Below, in pieces: positions 45,647-58,600 of a DNA stretch of 64,000 nt (its first letter is position 1; the number at the start of each line of letters is the position of its first letter). Both the position numbers and the translations under genes were made by a program. Origin of the DNA: Floccularia luteovirens (lineage: Eukaryota > Basidiomycota > Agaricomycetes > Agaricales > Squamanitaceae); the NCBI GenBank assembly GCA_009739215.1, contig VSJF01000015.1, positions 1 to 64,000 of the forward strand. Reading direction: 5' to 3'. Under the pieces are notes generated by a model. The model searched no databases. It was not told where the DNA came from and saw only the letters and a list, made by a program, of their open reading frames with translations.

Positions 45647-48057
45647 ATGCGCTCCGTTCCTCGTCTTTCTCGTTCTCTGTCAACTCTTAAAGCAATGCCT
45701 CGTTCAGACCCTTCCGCTCCCCCAATGCTTCGTTTCCAATCTTTCCTTCCTTCTTTACCCGTTCCTCCCCTATCCTCCACAATTTCAAAATACCTCGATA
45801 CAGTCCAACCTCTTCTCTCTCCATCCCAATTCGCGAAAACTAAACAGATAGCTGCTGATTGCTTAGCTTCCCCTCATACAGCAACTCTCCAATCCCGTTT
45901 GGAACAACGTGCAGTGGATCCGTCACAGCGCGGTAATTGGCTCGCGGATTGGTGGAACGATGCTGCGTATATGGGTTATCGAGACCCAGTAGTGGTTTAT
46001 GTTAGCTACTACTTTGTTCATCTCCACGACAGGCGTGTGCGTGATCAAGCGAAGCGTGCTGCGCAGCTTGTCAAGGCAATGTTACCGTTCAGAGATATGG
46101 TCGAAAGGTAACGATTATATCGTATCCTCCTGCTTCATCACCTCACTACATTGCTCCAAACAGTGGCACCCTCGAGCCAGATACCATACGAGGCCAACCT
46201 CTCTGCATGGAATCGTACAAGTGGCTTTTCCATTCTACCCGTCTCCCCGCTCGTCCATCTGACATTGCCCGCAAATTCGATCCAAAACAAAACAATCACA
46301 TTGCAGTTTTGAGAAAAAATCGTGTCTTTATTGTATTCCTCGTTGATTCTGCTGGCAATGAACTTTCTGCACCCGCACTTGAGCTGTGAATATTCCCTCC
46401 AAATTTTTTCTTCTCTTCTTGGAACTTACACAATTATCTCCACCAGCCAATTCTCCCGCATAATCGCCGCTGCAGGCTCTGAACCACATCCCATTCCTAT
46501 TGGTACTCTCACTGCTGACAACAGGGATGCATGGACAGATGCTAGAGAAGCTCTCCTCGCTGTTGATGGTAGTGGTACGTGGCATTCCTTTCTTGGTCCA
46601 TCATGATCATGACTTAACACATGATATCTTCAGTAAACGCTGAGCTCCTTGACAAACTCGGTTCTTCTCTCCTTGTTTTGGCCCTTGATGATACATCCCC
46701 CGTAACCCGTGACGATATTTCTCGGCAATGTTGGGTTGGCGATGGTCGTAATAGGTGGTATGATAAACACCAGTGTAAGCCCTCATCGTTCTAAATGCTA
46801 CGTGATCTTCTTTATTAAAACTTTTTTTTTTGGTTAGTGATAGTTTTTGAGAACGGACGTTCTGGATTCCTAGGGGAACACTCTTGTATGGATGGCACTC
46901 CGACACTGCGCATGAACGAGTTTGTACTCGCGTCTCTTGAAAAGGGTAAAGTCGATCTAAGTGGAACCGTTGATACCGTACGCATTTTTTTTCGGATCTT
47001 CACTTCATTTGGCCGACTCTCTTTTGTCTTTTGATCAAGGCGTTACCACCTCCAGAAGAACTCGAATTCAAGTTTGACCAAAAGACCCGCACGTTGGTGA
47101 GTGATGCTGAGAAGCGCTTTGATGACTTAGTTGGCAAACATGAGCTATATGTATGTATATACCCACCATTTTTCTATTCCCCCAGAACCATACCAATCAC
47201 TTCACTTCACAAAGGTCCTCCAAACACCTCTTATCTCGAAATCACTCGCAAAAGAACACCGTACCTCTCCAGACGCACTAGCCCAACTAACCAAACAACT
47301 CGCATTCTACAAAATGAACGCCCGAATGCCGGCAGTCTACGAAAGCGCACAAACTCGCCGCTTCGCACGGGGACGTACGGAAGTCCTACGGAGTGTTTCT
47401 ATAGAAAGTAAACGATGGGTCGATGGCATGGTAGAAGCTTCCGAGAGTATTGTTGACAGTAACCCTGTTGCCCTTAGAGAACTATTCCGAGCAGCGGCCA
47501 AGCGCCATGCTGAGTATGCAGCGTGGGCTGCGGATGGGCAGGGTGTAGACAGACATCTGTTTGGATTGAAGAAATGTATTACCCCTGAGGATGGGGATGC
47601 GGGTGCGGTGAAAGCGTTTTATGCGGATCCTGCGTTTTCGAAAAGTAGTCATTGGGAGTTGAGCACTAGTCAGTTGAGTTCACCGTATTTCGATGGATGG
47701 GGTTACGGTGAAGGTCAGTCATACCTAACTTTGCATAATTGTCGTTACAACTTACGAACCCTATCTGTTTTTATTTCAATTTACACAGTCGTACCAGACG
47801 GGTACGGTCTCTCATATGCAATCGGGGACGACTACGTACGATGGACGATCACCAGTTTGAAACGGGAGTCCTCCCCTACTGCTGCTGCTGCTGGCATTAG
47901 TGCTGCTGTGTTGAGACACTATCTCGAAGAGGCTGCCGAGGAGGTCCGATCCATGTTGGTTCGAGCAGGGAAAGTAGAGACAATGCATGCCAATGCTAAT
48001 GTTAATGCAAGTCAAGTTGCGAGGCATGTGAATGTGGTGAGAGAAGGAAGATTGTGA
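45647..48057 (+). CDS. Carnitine O-acetyltransferase
   Basis: Multi-exon gene of about 640-650 residues. The basic N-terminus MRSVPRLSRSLSTLKAMPRS looks like a mitochondrial leader, with a second Met (45695) that could give a shorter isoform. Landmarks in order: LPVPPLSSTISKYLDTVQPLL, NWLADWWNDAAYMGYRDPVVV, MESYKWLFHSTRLPARPSD, NRWYDKHQ and GFLGEHSCMDGTPTLRMNEF with the catalytic His of the choline/carnitine acyltransferase family. Then DALAQLTKQLAFYK, SVSIESKRWVDGM, DRHLFGLKKCI, WELSTSQLSSPYFDGWGYG and VVPDGYGLSYAIGDD. Reaction: reversible acetyl transfer between CoA and carnitine, shuttling acetyl units between peroxisome, cytosol and mitochondria. The C-terminus GRL is not a standard PTS1. 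Confidence 0.92.
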
Positions 48058-48593
48058 GTGCGTGAAGAAAGTCCGAGAAGTGGGTCAAATGTAGAAATTC
48101 GGGTTGAATCAATTGGATATAGAGTAGTGTAGAGTTAGAGTAGATGATATACACTTGAATTACGTTACATATATGTTATAGTAGTATATGTATATTGCTG
48201 ACGGGAATCACAAAAAGTGTGCAGTAACTTGCCAAGGTTTTCCGAATGATAGAATCCGGGCAAATAAAGATCTCAAGCGCAAACGATATTTACAGTTCCG
48301 CTAGCTATGTACCATTGTATACCAGACAGCTTTCATGACATTCGGCTCAACACCCTGTAACGAAAATGCAATGCGATCAACGTCGTAAATTTTGGAAGGT
48401 TATTCAAAACCTTCAAGCTTTAGACTATGACCCCAAACGCGACCAAAAATCAAATAAGTCTCTAAATGCGCCAATGAAGAGACCATAAAACATAGAAATG
48501 ACTCAACTGGCAAGCAAGCCCTCCAAGGCGCCTATATTTTTAGCTTCATTTTCCAATTCACTTTCAACAACCCTGCTGAGAAGATATAAGACT
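48058..48593. other. Spacer between convergent genes
   Basis: 3' flanks of the acetyltransferase (+) and the first NLR gene (-). No gene supported. Confidence 0.5.
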
Positions 48594-51500
48594 CTATAAC
48601 TCTCTCATGTCTACAGAACTATCCTCGATATATAATATGTCTAGATGGCCCGAGTCCTTACCTACAGCATAATAATTGCCCCACCGCGCAATTGCGCTTG
48701 GATATTCCTGCTGTACCCAACATAATCTCTTCCCATCCCGCTCACGTATAATCCATGCATCCTCGTGGAAATCCTCCCTCTGTCCTATCTCTGTTTTCCA
48801 TTTGTGCTGCACGAAGTCGACTTCCTCCCCTTCCTCCCATCTGAAAATTGCTTCATCCGTGCCACAATCCCAATATAACAATATGTTGTCATGCGAAAAC
48901 TCTACTTCCCAAAATGTCTCGTCATTGCTGAGGGCCAGGTATTTCACAGGTTCGCCTGTTACTGCATCGAATATACCCAACCCTCGCGTGATATTAGTAT
49001 CGGGATCATATGCCGGACCCGCAATCCAAAGTCCATTGAAGGACCAAGCGATTCTATCATTGCTACCGTTTGCAGTGGATATACTCAACACCAAAGTAGG
49101 TTCAGTTGCCGTAATGTTCCATATAGAAGTCTTTTCATATTCAACCACCGCAATCTTCTTCGCGTCAGGGGAGAAGGCAACGTTACCAAGGAAAGATCCC
49201 CGAATAATGGATAATAGTGATGCAGATTTGAGAGACCAGATACTGACTGCATCAGCGGACATAGCCGCTACTTGTGAGCCGTCCAAGGAGATAGCTACAA
49301 AATATACGGGTGAGTCGTGTTTTATAATTGGTGATGATGACGATGGAGTGGATGATGTGATTCGTGGTTTTGGTGTAAGCACGGATGACAAGTCAAACAT
49401 ATCGATCGTGTTACATGACGTCAGGAGGCGATGATCATCGGGAGAGAATGATGCGGTGTAAGGAAAATAGCCTCTGATGGAACCAAGTGAATCCCAAGAT
49501 TTCGTGTCAAAAAAGTAGATTTTGTCTCCAGTAGATGAAGCAAGGGTGTTTCCATTTTGGGACAAAGCAATGCCGTAGATGTAAGTCATGCCATTCTCCG
49601 TGATCGTGGATTCGAGTCTGACTTTTGGAGTGCATTCGCCAGATTCCAAGTCCCAGACGTAGATCGCATCGTCTTTTCCACAGAAGGCAATCTGTGAGTC
49701 GCCGTGTAGAAATACAGCTGTGAACAATGCGAATCGTACATGAAACTCTTTCAAAATCTTGCCATTATCGCATCCGATATCCCACAATCGAAGTTTCCGT
49801 TCATCTATCCAGTCTATTGCATGCTCCAGGTCCTTCGATATCGTAAATACATTCTTTATTGCAGGAACAGACATTCTCTTCTTCAGCTCCTTACCAACCA
49901 CAATGTCCCACACCTGTAGTCCTCCTGGATCAGCGCAAGTAACAAGCTGCATTCCGTCTCGACTCCACGATATAGCATACACCTTGCATTTTCCGCTTTG
50001 AACAGGCTGGACATGTACCTGCGCACCAGAAGTAGCATTCCAGACGCGAATTGTCCCGTCAGCTGAACCAGAAGCAAGTGACTCCCCATCCGGGGCCCAT
50101 GCAACACAGTGGACTCCTTTGGTATGTCCTGCTAAGATCCTCTTCGATACTCCAATACTACCATCCCATATGCACACCTCCTCATTTCGTGACCCGGATG
50201 CGATCAAACTCCCATTGGGAGAAAGCATTGCATAACATTCCGTGGCTTGTATTGGGATTGTGAGGAGACAAGCACCCCATGCTGAATCTCGGGGTATCAT
50301 TGACTTTATAATAGTATGATCATGGATTGGTATCTTGCTAAAATTGTTGTAGTGAGCAGTGAGCACACATGATGGTGCAAATGGGAATGCAGAGATATAC
50401 AGGTGCTCGGGACATTCATTGATAGGTGTGTAACACTGTAGAACTAGCCGGTGTGTGTCATCAATTAACTGGACAATTTCATTTCTGTCCCCGTCCGACA
50501 TATGAACCTATGAATAACATTTCGGCCTTTCTTATATTACTCGAATCAACCAAATACGCACCTCGCACCATGAAAGTGCTGCAAGCAAAGCTGGAACAAC
50601 AGCATCAAGCTGATTCATGTAACTCAGCACCTCCACCCACACTAGTAGCTTCGTCCGCACGAACTCCATTACTGCATCAAAGATATCCTGACCTGGATCA
50701 TTGCATCGAGATAAATGGGTAGCCCAATGAACACAAGAATACTGTAAACTTGGCCGGACAAATTTCTTGATAGAGGCGCGTAGATGGGGGATGTCTGATT
50801 TCATCTTCGTCGGGTTATTTAGCTCGCAGATGTTCCTTTTTGGTGGATTCCTCATATTCATCACCTCAAGACAAGTCAATGCGAGGCGATGATGGTGAAC
50901 AGACAGGTCAATGTAGAACTTGGAGTCTGTACAGCGCTGGATATCGACCAGGAATTGCGGGAAGCTTGCATGGAGCATTCGGATATTAGCATCGCCCTGT
51001 TCCGGTTTCAGGATGACCGAACCCAGCCGGGCTAAAATATCCCGGATAAATGGCATTGGAACACCAATCAAATCATTCAGGCTGGATATCGACACCTGGT
51101 CTTGAAGCAAAGCGAGACTGCCGAGTATGACTTGAATATACTTCCTTGTGTCCGGAATGTCGAGGTTATCATCATTGAGCGCATTCTGCAATACAACGAT
51201 ATATAGTCGATCGAGGTTCTTCAGAGTGAATGACGCAACACCTGGATCATCGGATAGGATTGCTCTGAGGACATCAACTGCATGATATGGATTGTTATCC
51301 AAAAATTTGATGACGGTGTCGGCATATATGAACAAGCCGGCAGCAAGATTGGTAAGGCCATCGACAACACTGGGGTTGCTATTGAATATTGTCTCTCGGC
51401 AGCTGAGACCCTTCAGTTTTGTGTCCAGGAAAAGCTTGATGTCTCTGTCAACAATTTGCCTTTGTATTTCATGTAATATAAATGGTCTCGATACTTTACG

Positions 51501-53087
51501 AAGCTCTTCGGTGTTAAGAGCTGCCTCGATCTTCATTTCTGGTCTGGTCGTGACGAGTATACGGACAGGAAATGGGATTTCTGGGAGCTGTTCCATGAAT
51601 AGGAAAAGAAGTCGGATGACATCAGTCTGAGCTGCTTTGGTGCACTCATCGAGTGCATCAAAAACAAGTATGATTGGGCGATGTGATGCCTTGACTTTCC
51701 TCAGTGGCTTGACTACCAGATTCTCAAGGTCCATTTGAAGTTGTTCCCCTTGTTTCCCTTCCTGAATGTACTCCCGAGCAGCTTTCGCAATGTAGGGGTA
51801 TAAGTTCTTCTGGTTATGGGCGAGTTGATAAGCAATTGTTGGAAGCACATATGTCGTTGTGTTGAAATGACTTGCGCCAGATACAAAGAAAAACGAGGCA
51901 CCAAGTGCCCCGCCCTTCTTCAATTTATGAGCCATCTCATATGCTATGGTAGATTTGCCAGTGCCAGCCCCGCCACTTAGGACATATATGAAAGAACTGT
52001 CATGATGTGTGTTTGGCCGGAGACACCATTCAGTGATCTCGTGAAGCAATGCTGTTCTAGTGCCTTCTAGTGTTCCTGATTTTGTTGGGTTGGAGGCAGA
52101 AGAATAGCCAGCATTGACGTGCGGGAGGTATTTCAGTGCACTTTCGTCGACTATAAACTGTGTGACGAGGAAGTAGTATTGATAAGTAGAAAAGACTTAC
52201 GCTCTCGTTCTGCGCGTTCTCGTTTTGCACATTCCCACTCTGCACGCTCCTGTTCTGCACGTTCACGTTCTGCTTGCTCTCGTTCTACACGTTCTCGCTC
52301 TGCACGTTCTCGTTCTGCGCGTTCCTGCAGTTGCATACGTTTTAATTCCTATGAGCCCACATCAGAACAATTGTCTAGCAGCACAGGACAAAATCAAAAA
52401 CCTGGATATCAGCTACGACCCCATTTATCAACATCTCCATCGTTATTCCACCTTGGATCTGTGCCATATGTCAGGACAAAGCACTGACCAGTCAGTTAGA
52501 ATCAGTTCGTACATTGAATCTAATTGTGGCATCGTCAATGCCAGTCTTGATCCGTGACAACATATCTGCATTTTTTTTACTCAAAAGTAACCCGAGAAAT
52601 CCTGTTTCAAGGCTTGTGGTCTCATTCGTCAGATCATCCAGATCTCTGCAAATATCAAGTCAAAACCAAATAAGATCCTTACTATCATAACGACTCACTT
52701 CTTGAGAGTAGCAACCCTCTTCTTTAGGTCGGGTGAGTTTACGAGATGAGACCGTGTTTCATCATCGGTCCCCACAGCAGAGGCCGCCTTGCCTGCAGTC
52801 TCCTCGATTATCGATGCGAGAGCTTGTATCTGCTTCGCTATATCCTGCCGTAACTCTCTATTCCCTTCGGCAACCTGATCAACCAAATCAATTAATCATG
52901 CATAAGGTTTAGAAAAATATAGTATGATGCGTACTAAAATAAAATCAATCAATCCAGATAATGCTGAAGCTGCACTGGATAATCCAGGAATGGGAGCCAG
53001 GCTGAGTGGGCCTTGGGCAATATTCAGAGTCTGCTTTGCGACTGTGAGGATGTCAGTGATGCGCTGATCTTTCTTTGATGGGGACAT
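48594..53087 (-). CDS. NLR-like protein, copy 1: N-terminal helical domain, E/R repeat linker, NACHT, WD40
   Basis: Coding starts at 53087 with MSPSKKDQRITDILTVAKQT and a helical region (IPGLSSAASALSGLIDFIL, RQDIAKQIQALASIIEE, KKRVATLKK, LETGFLGLLLSKK), resembling the MLKL/HeLo-like four-helix domains of fungal NLRs. A linker of eight 5-residue units (RAERE type) follows at about 52200-52330. The NACHT part has FIYVLSGGAGTGKSTIAYEM (P-loop) and IILVFDALDECT (Walker B). A 53-nt intron (50505-50557) joins LSWCE to VHMSDGDRNE and the 635-residue WD40 part (GHTKGVHCVAWAPDGESLAS, GSADGTIRVWN and further repeats). In all about 1,390 residues with no stop. Family knowledge: STAND NTPases with such N-termini trigger regulated cell death after non-self recognition. 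A near twin lies 7 kb to the right. Confidence 0.87.
52195..52335 (-). repeat. 15-bp tandem repeat coding an E/R-rich linker
   Basis: About eight imperfect copies of a 15-bp unit (CGCGCAGAACGAGAA-like on the minus strand) coding R-A-E-R-E. It lies in the exon between the N-terminal helical domain and NACHT of NLR copy 1. The same exon of copy 2 (about 59217-59266) carries only one such unit (RAKRE). Confidence 0.85.
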
Positions 53088-54890
53088 TTCTTGGAATGGA
53101 TTCTTGTGATTTGTTTGTTGTTCATCGCAATGAACAGATTGAACAAGACGTACGGTATCGGTGAGCAGGTATGGGTGAGCAAAGTTCTCGATTATTGTAT
53201 GGGTATGGAGGAGAGAATGAGAGTAGCAGTGGAAGTTTGCACGAGTTGATCCTCGAGGTAGTACGACATTTCCCACCAGGATCAATCCCATAGCCTGTCC
53301 CGTTTATACTTTACTCATATTGTAAGCGCCCACGAAGTTAGCTTTATCAAAACATCTGTGGCGCTGCTGAACGAAAGGTGAGGTAAGAAATGTAATATAT
53401 ATGTACTTGATGAATTTGAACGACTTACACAAGCTGATGAACATGACATGGGGCCTTCGATGGTAAATGCCATTGACAATGTTCAAACAGATTGTTGTCT
53501 CATATTTATGGCGCCAAAGTCGGGCAATTTTGTTCTGGATCACTTCCCTCGGTGGGCCCACACCGGGAAAAGATGGCAATTCAGAGAAACTGTCTGCTGG
53601 CAGCTGCTGTCGTACGCAGAATGATAGTAGGATTCAAGTCACAGTTGCTCATGCTGCTAGTACTACGGATAAAGCTCTTATCAATCCCACCTTTTTTCTT
53701 CCAATTACACTGAAGGACCTGTAGGAGTGGTCTGAGTTGGGTTGAGAAAGTGTAGGAGAGCCTTAGCAGGAATGCGAGGGTTGCTGTTAGTCAGTGGACT
53801 AAGGAAGGGGCAGAGATCAACGTCAACGTCAATACGTACATATGCATATGTTTTGTTATGCGTGGACTTACCGACTTTCTTATTCTCCCTTTCCAAAGCT
53901 TCGACAACCGCACTAACCATTTCCATCTCCCACTCCCCTTCCTCCTCCATATACTGTCCTCCTCTCCTTACTCATATACCAATACTTCCACTTTTCACAG
54001 CATCAACTCGCATCTTCTGCACCCACCCCGCAACATTGAACATCAACCTGCAGCAGTACTCCATACCACCATATCCTCATGCAATAGACTTCCAAGCATC
54101 ACAATCATCAACCCACCCCGGATCGTCCCCCCAGACCCAACCAGACGTCACCCAAATGAAGGGCTGCAAAACGTGTTAGCGAGTTATCGGAGGATGGTGA
54201 GGATATAGTTTCCGGAAGATTTTGGTTCCCGTCGTTTGTTGTTGTAACACTGAGTTTGCATTGGGACGAAAGAGGATATGGAGTCTCCTCCTTGGTGCAT
54301 TGCAAAGAAACCACTCACAGCTGTGTCTATGAAAGCCAGCCGCCACATGTCAACAATGGGGAACAGATATTCGGTGGGGAGGGCAAGCGTTGTGCCGACA
54401 TTTCGAGTAATACAAAATGTGTGCGTTTGCGTTCGCGTACAATCTAATCTAATCTTAGGTCATGTGAGGCTATAATGTGATGATGAGAAACGGAAACAGG
54501 AATAGAAACCACGACCAAGGGTAGCCCGAAGGCCTACCCCACAATGAAGTGAGTCCGAGTTGGTTTATACTGCCCTCTTATCAATCCCAACACTAATGCG
54601 GACACAGCAGTATCTTCCTCTCTTACAAAAATGTGCTCCCAAGGTCAAGCTGGAAGACAAAGTCATATTCGGATGCCAGATTTACATCTGTGCCATGAAA
54701 TCCATTTTTTTTCAATACGAAAACATGGCTCTCTCTCAGTTCATTCCATCGGCATCTTTCATCATACTGTATCTCTCTCTACCTATTGTGGCCGTCTGAC
54801 ATGGTACGAAGTGATTTATATGTGCGACTTGCCTATTGCCCCGAAACCACCAATAATATCAGAGTCAAGTACAGAGTATAATCCACTTAT
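53088..54890. other. Flank of NLR copy 1, partly inside the segmental duplication
   Basis: 53300-53560 and 53700-53880 have counterparts at 60190-60340 and 60495-60660. The second pair reads on the minus strand as a conserved coding-like exon (PRIPAKAL...QTTPTGP) preceded by a GTAAGT...CTAACAG intron and an acidic stretch (MEEEGEWEMEMVSAVVEALE in copy 1). This may be a small gene or the remnant of one; I do not recognise it. From 54200 to 54890 I see nothing. Confidence 0.45.
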
Positions 54891-54904
54891 CACCTTGGTT
54901 TACT

Positions 54905-55518
54905 TGCAGCAACTCTGTCCGATGAAGCGGTCAGCATCTGGTCCCTCTAGCCCGACCCGCTCTCCCGCACTATCCAAGCTCTGGTCCTGTTGTCTTTCCT
55001 CCTGACTCACATAGGATTGTGTCCTCCATATCACAAGAGCTGGACCTGTTTCGACTTTACATATCCCGGATATAAACCATTGGCGTGATGAGACCACATG
55101 GTTCCTCGATGGATATTGGATTTCAGGTGTAGCAAGTGGCCTTGTTATTTCTCAACAGCTCGGTGTAGTCGATGCAGTGACGGGTGAACACGAGGAGTCT
55201 GGCGCTCAGAATAATGTTTTTGGACAGAGTTTTGGACGGTTCGATGTTGTATGCAGTGCAGTGTGACATGGATATTAAGTGTTCTGGCGGAACGAAGGGG
55301 ATCAAGTTGTTGTCAATCGTTATGGGTGGCAAACAGAGAGAGGTTGGAGAGTGCGCTATTACGAGGACGGGTGGATCGCGCGGGACAGAAAGAGGTTTTG
55401 TTAGATATCAATTGTAAATCCTGATAACGTTTCGTGGTGGAGCAATTACTATGCTGTCGGCAAACACTCGAGCCAGTTGGAAGCTTTGCATATCGAGGAC
55501 TTCACGATTATAGCTTAG
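54905..55518 (+). pseudogene. WD40 relic, tail-to-tail with NLR copy 2
   Basis: Decayed counterpart of the last WD40 repeats of the NLR genes: SDEAVSIWSL at about 54917 (parent ADAVSIWSL), VVDAVTGE at about 55160 (parent FDAVTGE), then DGWIARDRKRF (parent DAWIIRERDGKR), SNYYAVGK and LHIEDF (parents GNYYAVGK, YIEDSS) ending at a stop at 55518. Frame changes and stops interrupt it. It points toward NLR copy 2, whose own stop is 92 bp further on the opposite strand, so the two form an inverted arrangement. Confidence 0.75.
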
Positions 55519-55609
55519 GATTGGTGAAGGTGATGAGGTGTGCCGGGTTCATAAATATCACTCTTGTAATACTTGAAATACAATTTTGGTAATTTGAGAA
55601 GATAACAAT

Positions 55610-58600
55610 CTATAATTTTGTCGTGTCTACAGAACTATCCTCGATGTGTAAAATGTCTAGATGGCCTGATGCCTTACCCACAGCATAATAATTGCCCCAC
55701 CGTGCAATATCACTTGGGTATTTCTTCTGTACCCAACATAATCTCTTCCCATCCCGCTCGCGTACAATCCATGCATCCTTGTGGAAATCCTGCCTCTGTT
55801 CTATCTCTGTCTTCCACTTATGCTGCACGAGGTCGACTTCCTCCTCTTCCTCCCATCTGAAAATTGCTTCATCCTCGCCATATTTCAAATATAACAATAT
55901 GTTGTCATGCGAAAACTCTACTTCCCGAAATGTCTCGTTATTGAAGGGCGCCATATATTTCGCAAGTTCGCCTGTCACTGCATCGAATACACCCAACCCT
56001 CGTATCGTATTAGTATCAGAGTCATATGCCGGACTTGCAATCCAAAGTCCATCGAAGGACCAAGCGATTCTATCGTTCTGACCGTTTGCGGTGGATATGT
56101 TTCGCACCAATTCAGGTTCAGTTGTCGTGATGTCCCATATACAAGTCTTTTCATATTCAACCACAGCAATCTTCTTCGCGTCAGGGGAGAAGGCAACGGT
56201 ACCACAGATATCTCCCCGAATAATGCATAATAGTGATGCAGATTTGAGCGACCAGATACTGACTGCACCAGATGACACAGCCGCTACTCGTGAGCCGTCC
56301 AAGGAGATAGCTACGAAAGCTATGTTTGTGTCGTGTTTTACAATTTGCGATGATGATGATGATGGAGTGGATATCATGATTTGTGGTTTTGATGCAAGCA
56401 CGAAAGACGTGTCCCACATATCGATTGTGTTAAATGACGTCAGGAGGTGACGACCATCGGGAGAGAATGATGCGGTGTAGCGAAAATAGCCTCTGAAGGA
56501 ACCAAGTGAATCCCAAGTTTTCGTGTTAAATAAATGGATTTTGTCTCCAGTACATGAGGCAAGAGTTTCTCCATTTTGTGACACAGCACTGCCGTAGATG
56601 TAAGTGTTGCCTTTATACTTGATTGTGGATTCCAGTCTGACTTTTGGAGTGCATTCGCCAGATTCCAGATCCCACACGTGGACCGCATCGTCTTCTCCAC
56701 AGAAGGCAACCTGTGAGTCACTGTGTAGAAACATAGCTGTGACCAAAAACCATCGTACAGGAAGTTCCTTCAAAATCTTGCCATTTTCGCATCCAATATC
56801 CCATACTCGAAGCTTTACTCTGGCTATCCAGTCTACCGCACGCCCCAGGTCCGTTGATGTCGCCAATACTTTCCCTATTGCAGGAATAGACCTTCTCTTC
56901 TTCAACTCCTTACCAACCACGATGTCCCACACCTGTGCTCCTCCTGGATCAGCGCAAGTAACAAGCGTAGTTCCGTCTCGACTCCATGATATAGAATACA
57001 CCCCGCATTCCCTGCTTTGAACTTCCTGCACATGAACCTGCGCACCAGAAGTAGCATTCCAGATGCGAATTGTCCCGTCAGCTGAACCAGAAGCAAGTGA
57101 CTCCCCATCAGGGGCCCATGCAATGCACTGGACAGTTTCAGTATGCCCTGACAAGGTCCTCGTGGATGTTCCAATACTAGCATCCCATATGCCCACCTTC
57201 CCATTTCGTGACCCAGACGCGATCAAGTTCCCGTCGGGGGAAAGCACTGCGCGACAATCTTTTGCATCTACTAGGATCGAGTGGAGACAAGGACTCCATG
57301 CTGAATGTCGGGACGTCATTGACTTTATAATAGTATGATCATGGATTGGTATATTGCCAAAATCGTTGTAGTGGGCGGTGAGCACACAGGATGGTACAAA
57401 TGGGAATGCAGAGATATACAGGTGCTCGGGACATTCATTGATAGGCGTGTAACACTGTAGAACTAGCCGGTACATGTCATTGATTAACTGGATAATTTCA
57501 TTCCTGTCCTTTTGCATGTGAACCTGTGAACAGTATTTCAGTCTTTCTTATATAACTTAAATGAATGGAATACACACCTCGCACCATGAAAGTGCCGCAA
57601 GCAAAGCTGGAACAGCAGCATCAAGCTGGTTCATGTAACTCAGCACCTCCACCCACACTAGTAGCTTCGTCCGCACGAATTCCATTACTGCATCAAAGAT
57701 ATCCTGACTCGGATCATTGCATTGAGATAAATGGGTAGCCCAATGAATGCAAGAATACTGTAAACTTGGTCGGATATGTCTCTTGACAAAATCGTGTAGA
57801 CCGGGGATGTCTGATTTCTTTACCGTCGGGTTGTCGAGCTCACAGATGTTCCTTTTTGGTGGATTCCTCATATTCATCACTTCTAGACAAGTCAATGCGA
57901 GACGATGATGGTGAACAGACAGGTCAATGTAGAACTTGGAGTCTGTACAGCGCTGGATATCGACCAGGAATTGCGGGAAGCTTGCATGGAGCATTCGGAT
58001 ATTGACATCGTCCAGTTCCGGTTTGAGGATGACTGAACCCAGCCGGGATAAGATATCCCGGATAAATGGTATTGGAACACCAACCAGGTCATTCAGGCCA
58101 GATGTCGACACCTGGTCTTGAAGCAAAGCAAGACTGCCGAGTATGACTTGAATATACTTCCTTGTGTCCGGAATGTCGAGGTTATCATCACTGAGTGCAT
58201 TCTGCAATACAACCATATATAGTCGGTCGAGGCTCTTCAGAGTGAATGACGCAACACCTGGATCATCGGATAGGATTGCTTTGAGGACATCAACTGCATG
58301 ATACGGATTGTTATCCAAAAATTTGATGATGGTGTCTGCATATACGAACAACCCGGCAGCAAGATTGGTAAGGCCATCGACAACACCAGGGATGCTACTG
58401 ATTATCGTCTCCCGGCAACTGAGATGCTTCAGTTTTGTGTCCAAAAAAAGCTTGATGTCTCTGTCAACAATTTGCCTTTGTATTTCATGTAATATAAATG
58501 GTTTCGACACTCTACGAAGCTCTTCGGTGTTAAGAGCTGCTTCGATCTTCATCTCTGGTCTGGTTGTGACGAGTATACGGACAGGAAATGGGATTTCCGG

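Noticed and set aside
48676..49434. Open frame of 252 codons on + opposite the WD40 part of NLR copy 1 (and a shorter one opposite copy 2 at 56091-56450)
   Set aside because: It is antisense to a well supported WD40 coding region, its residues show no domain, and the corresponding frame in copy 2 is broken. A shadow of codon bias.
50501..50557. Treating the WD40 frame and the NACHT frame as two separate genes
   Set aside because: A 53-nt GT..AG intron joins them in frame in both duplicates (LSWCE/VHM), so a single NLR gene is more likely.
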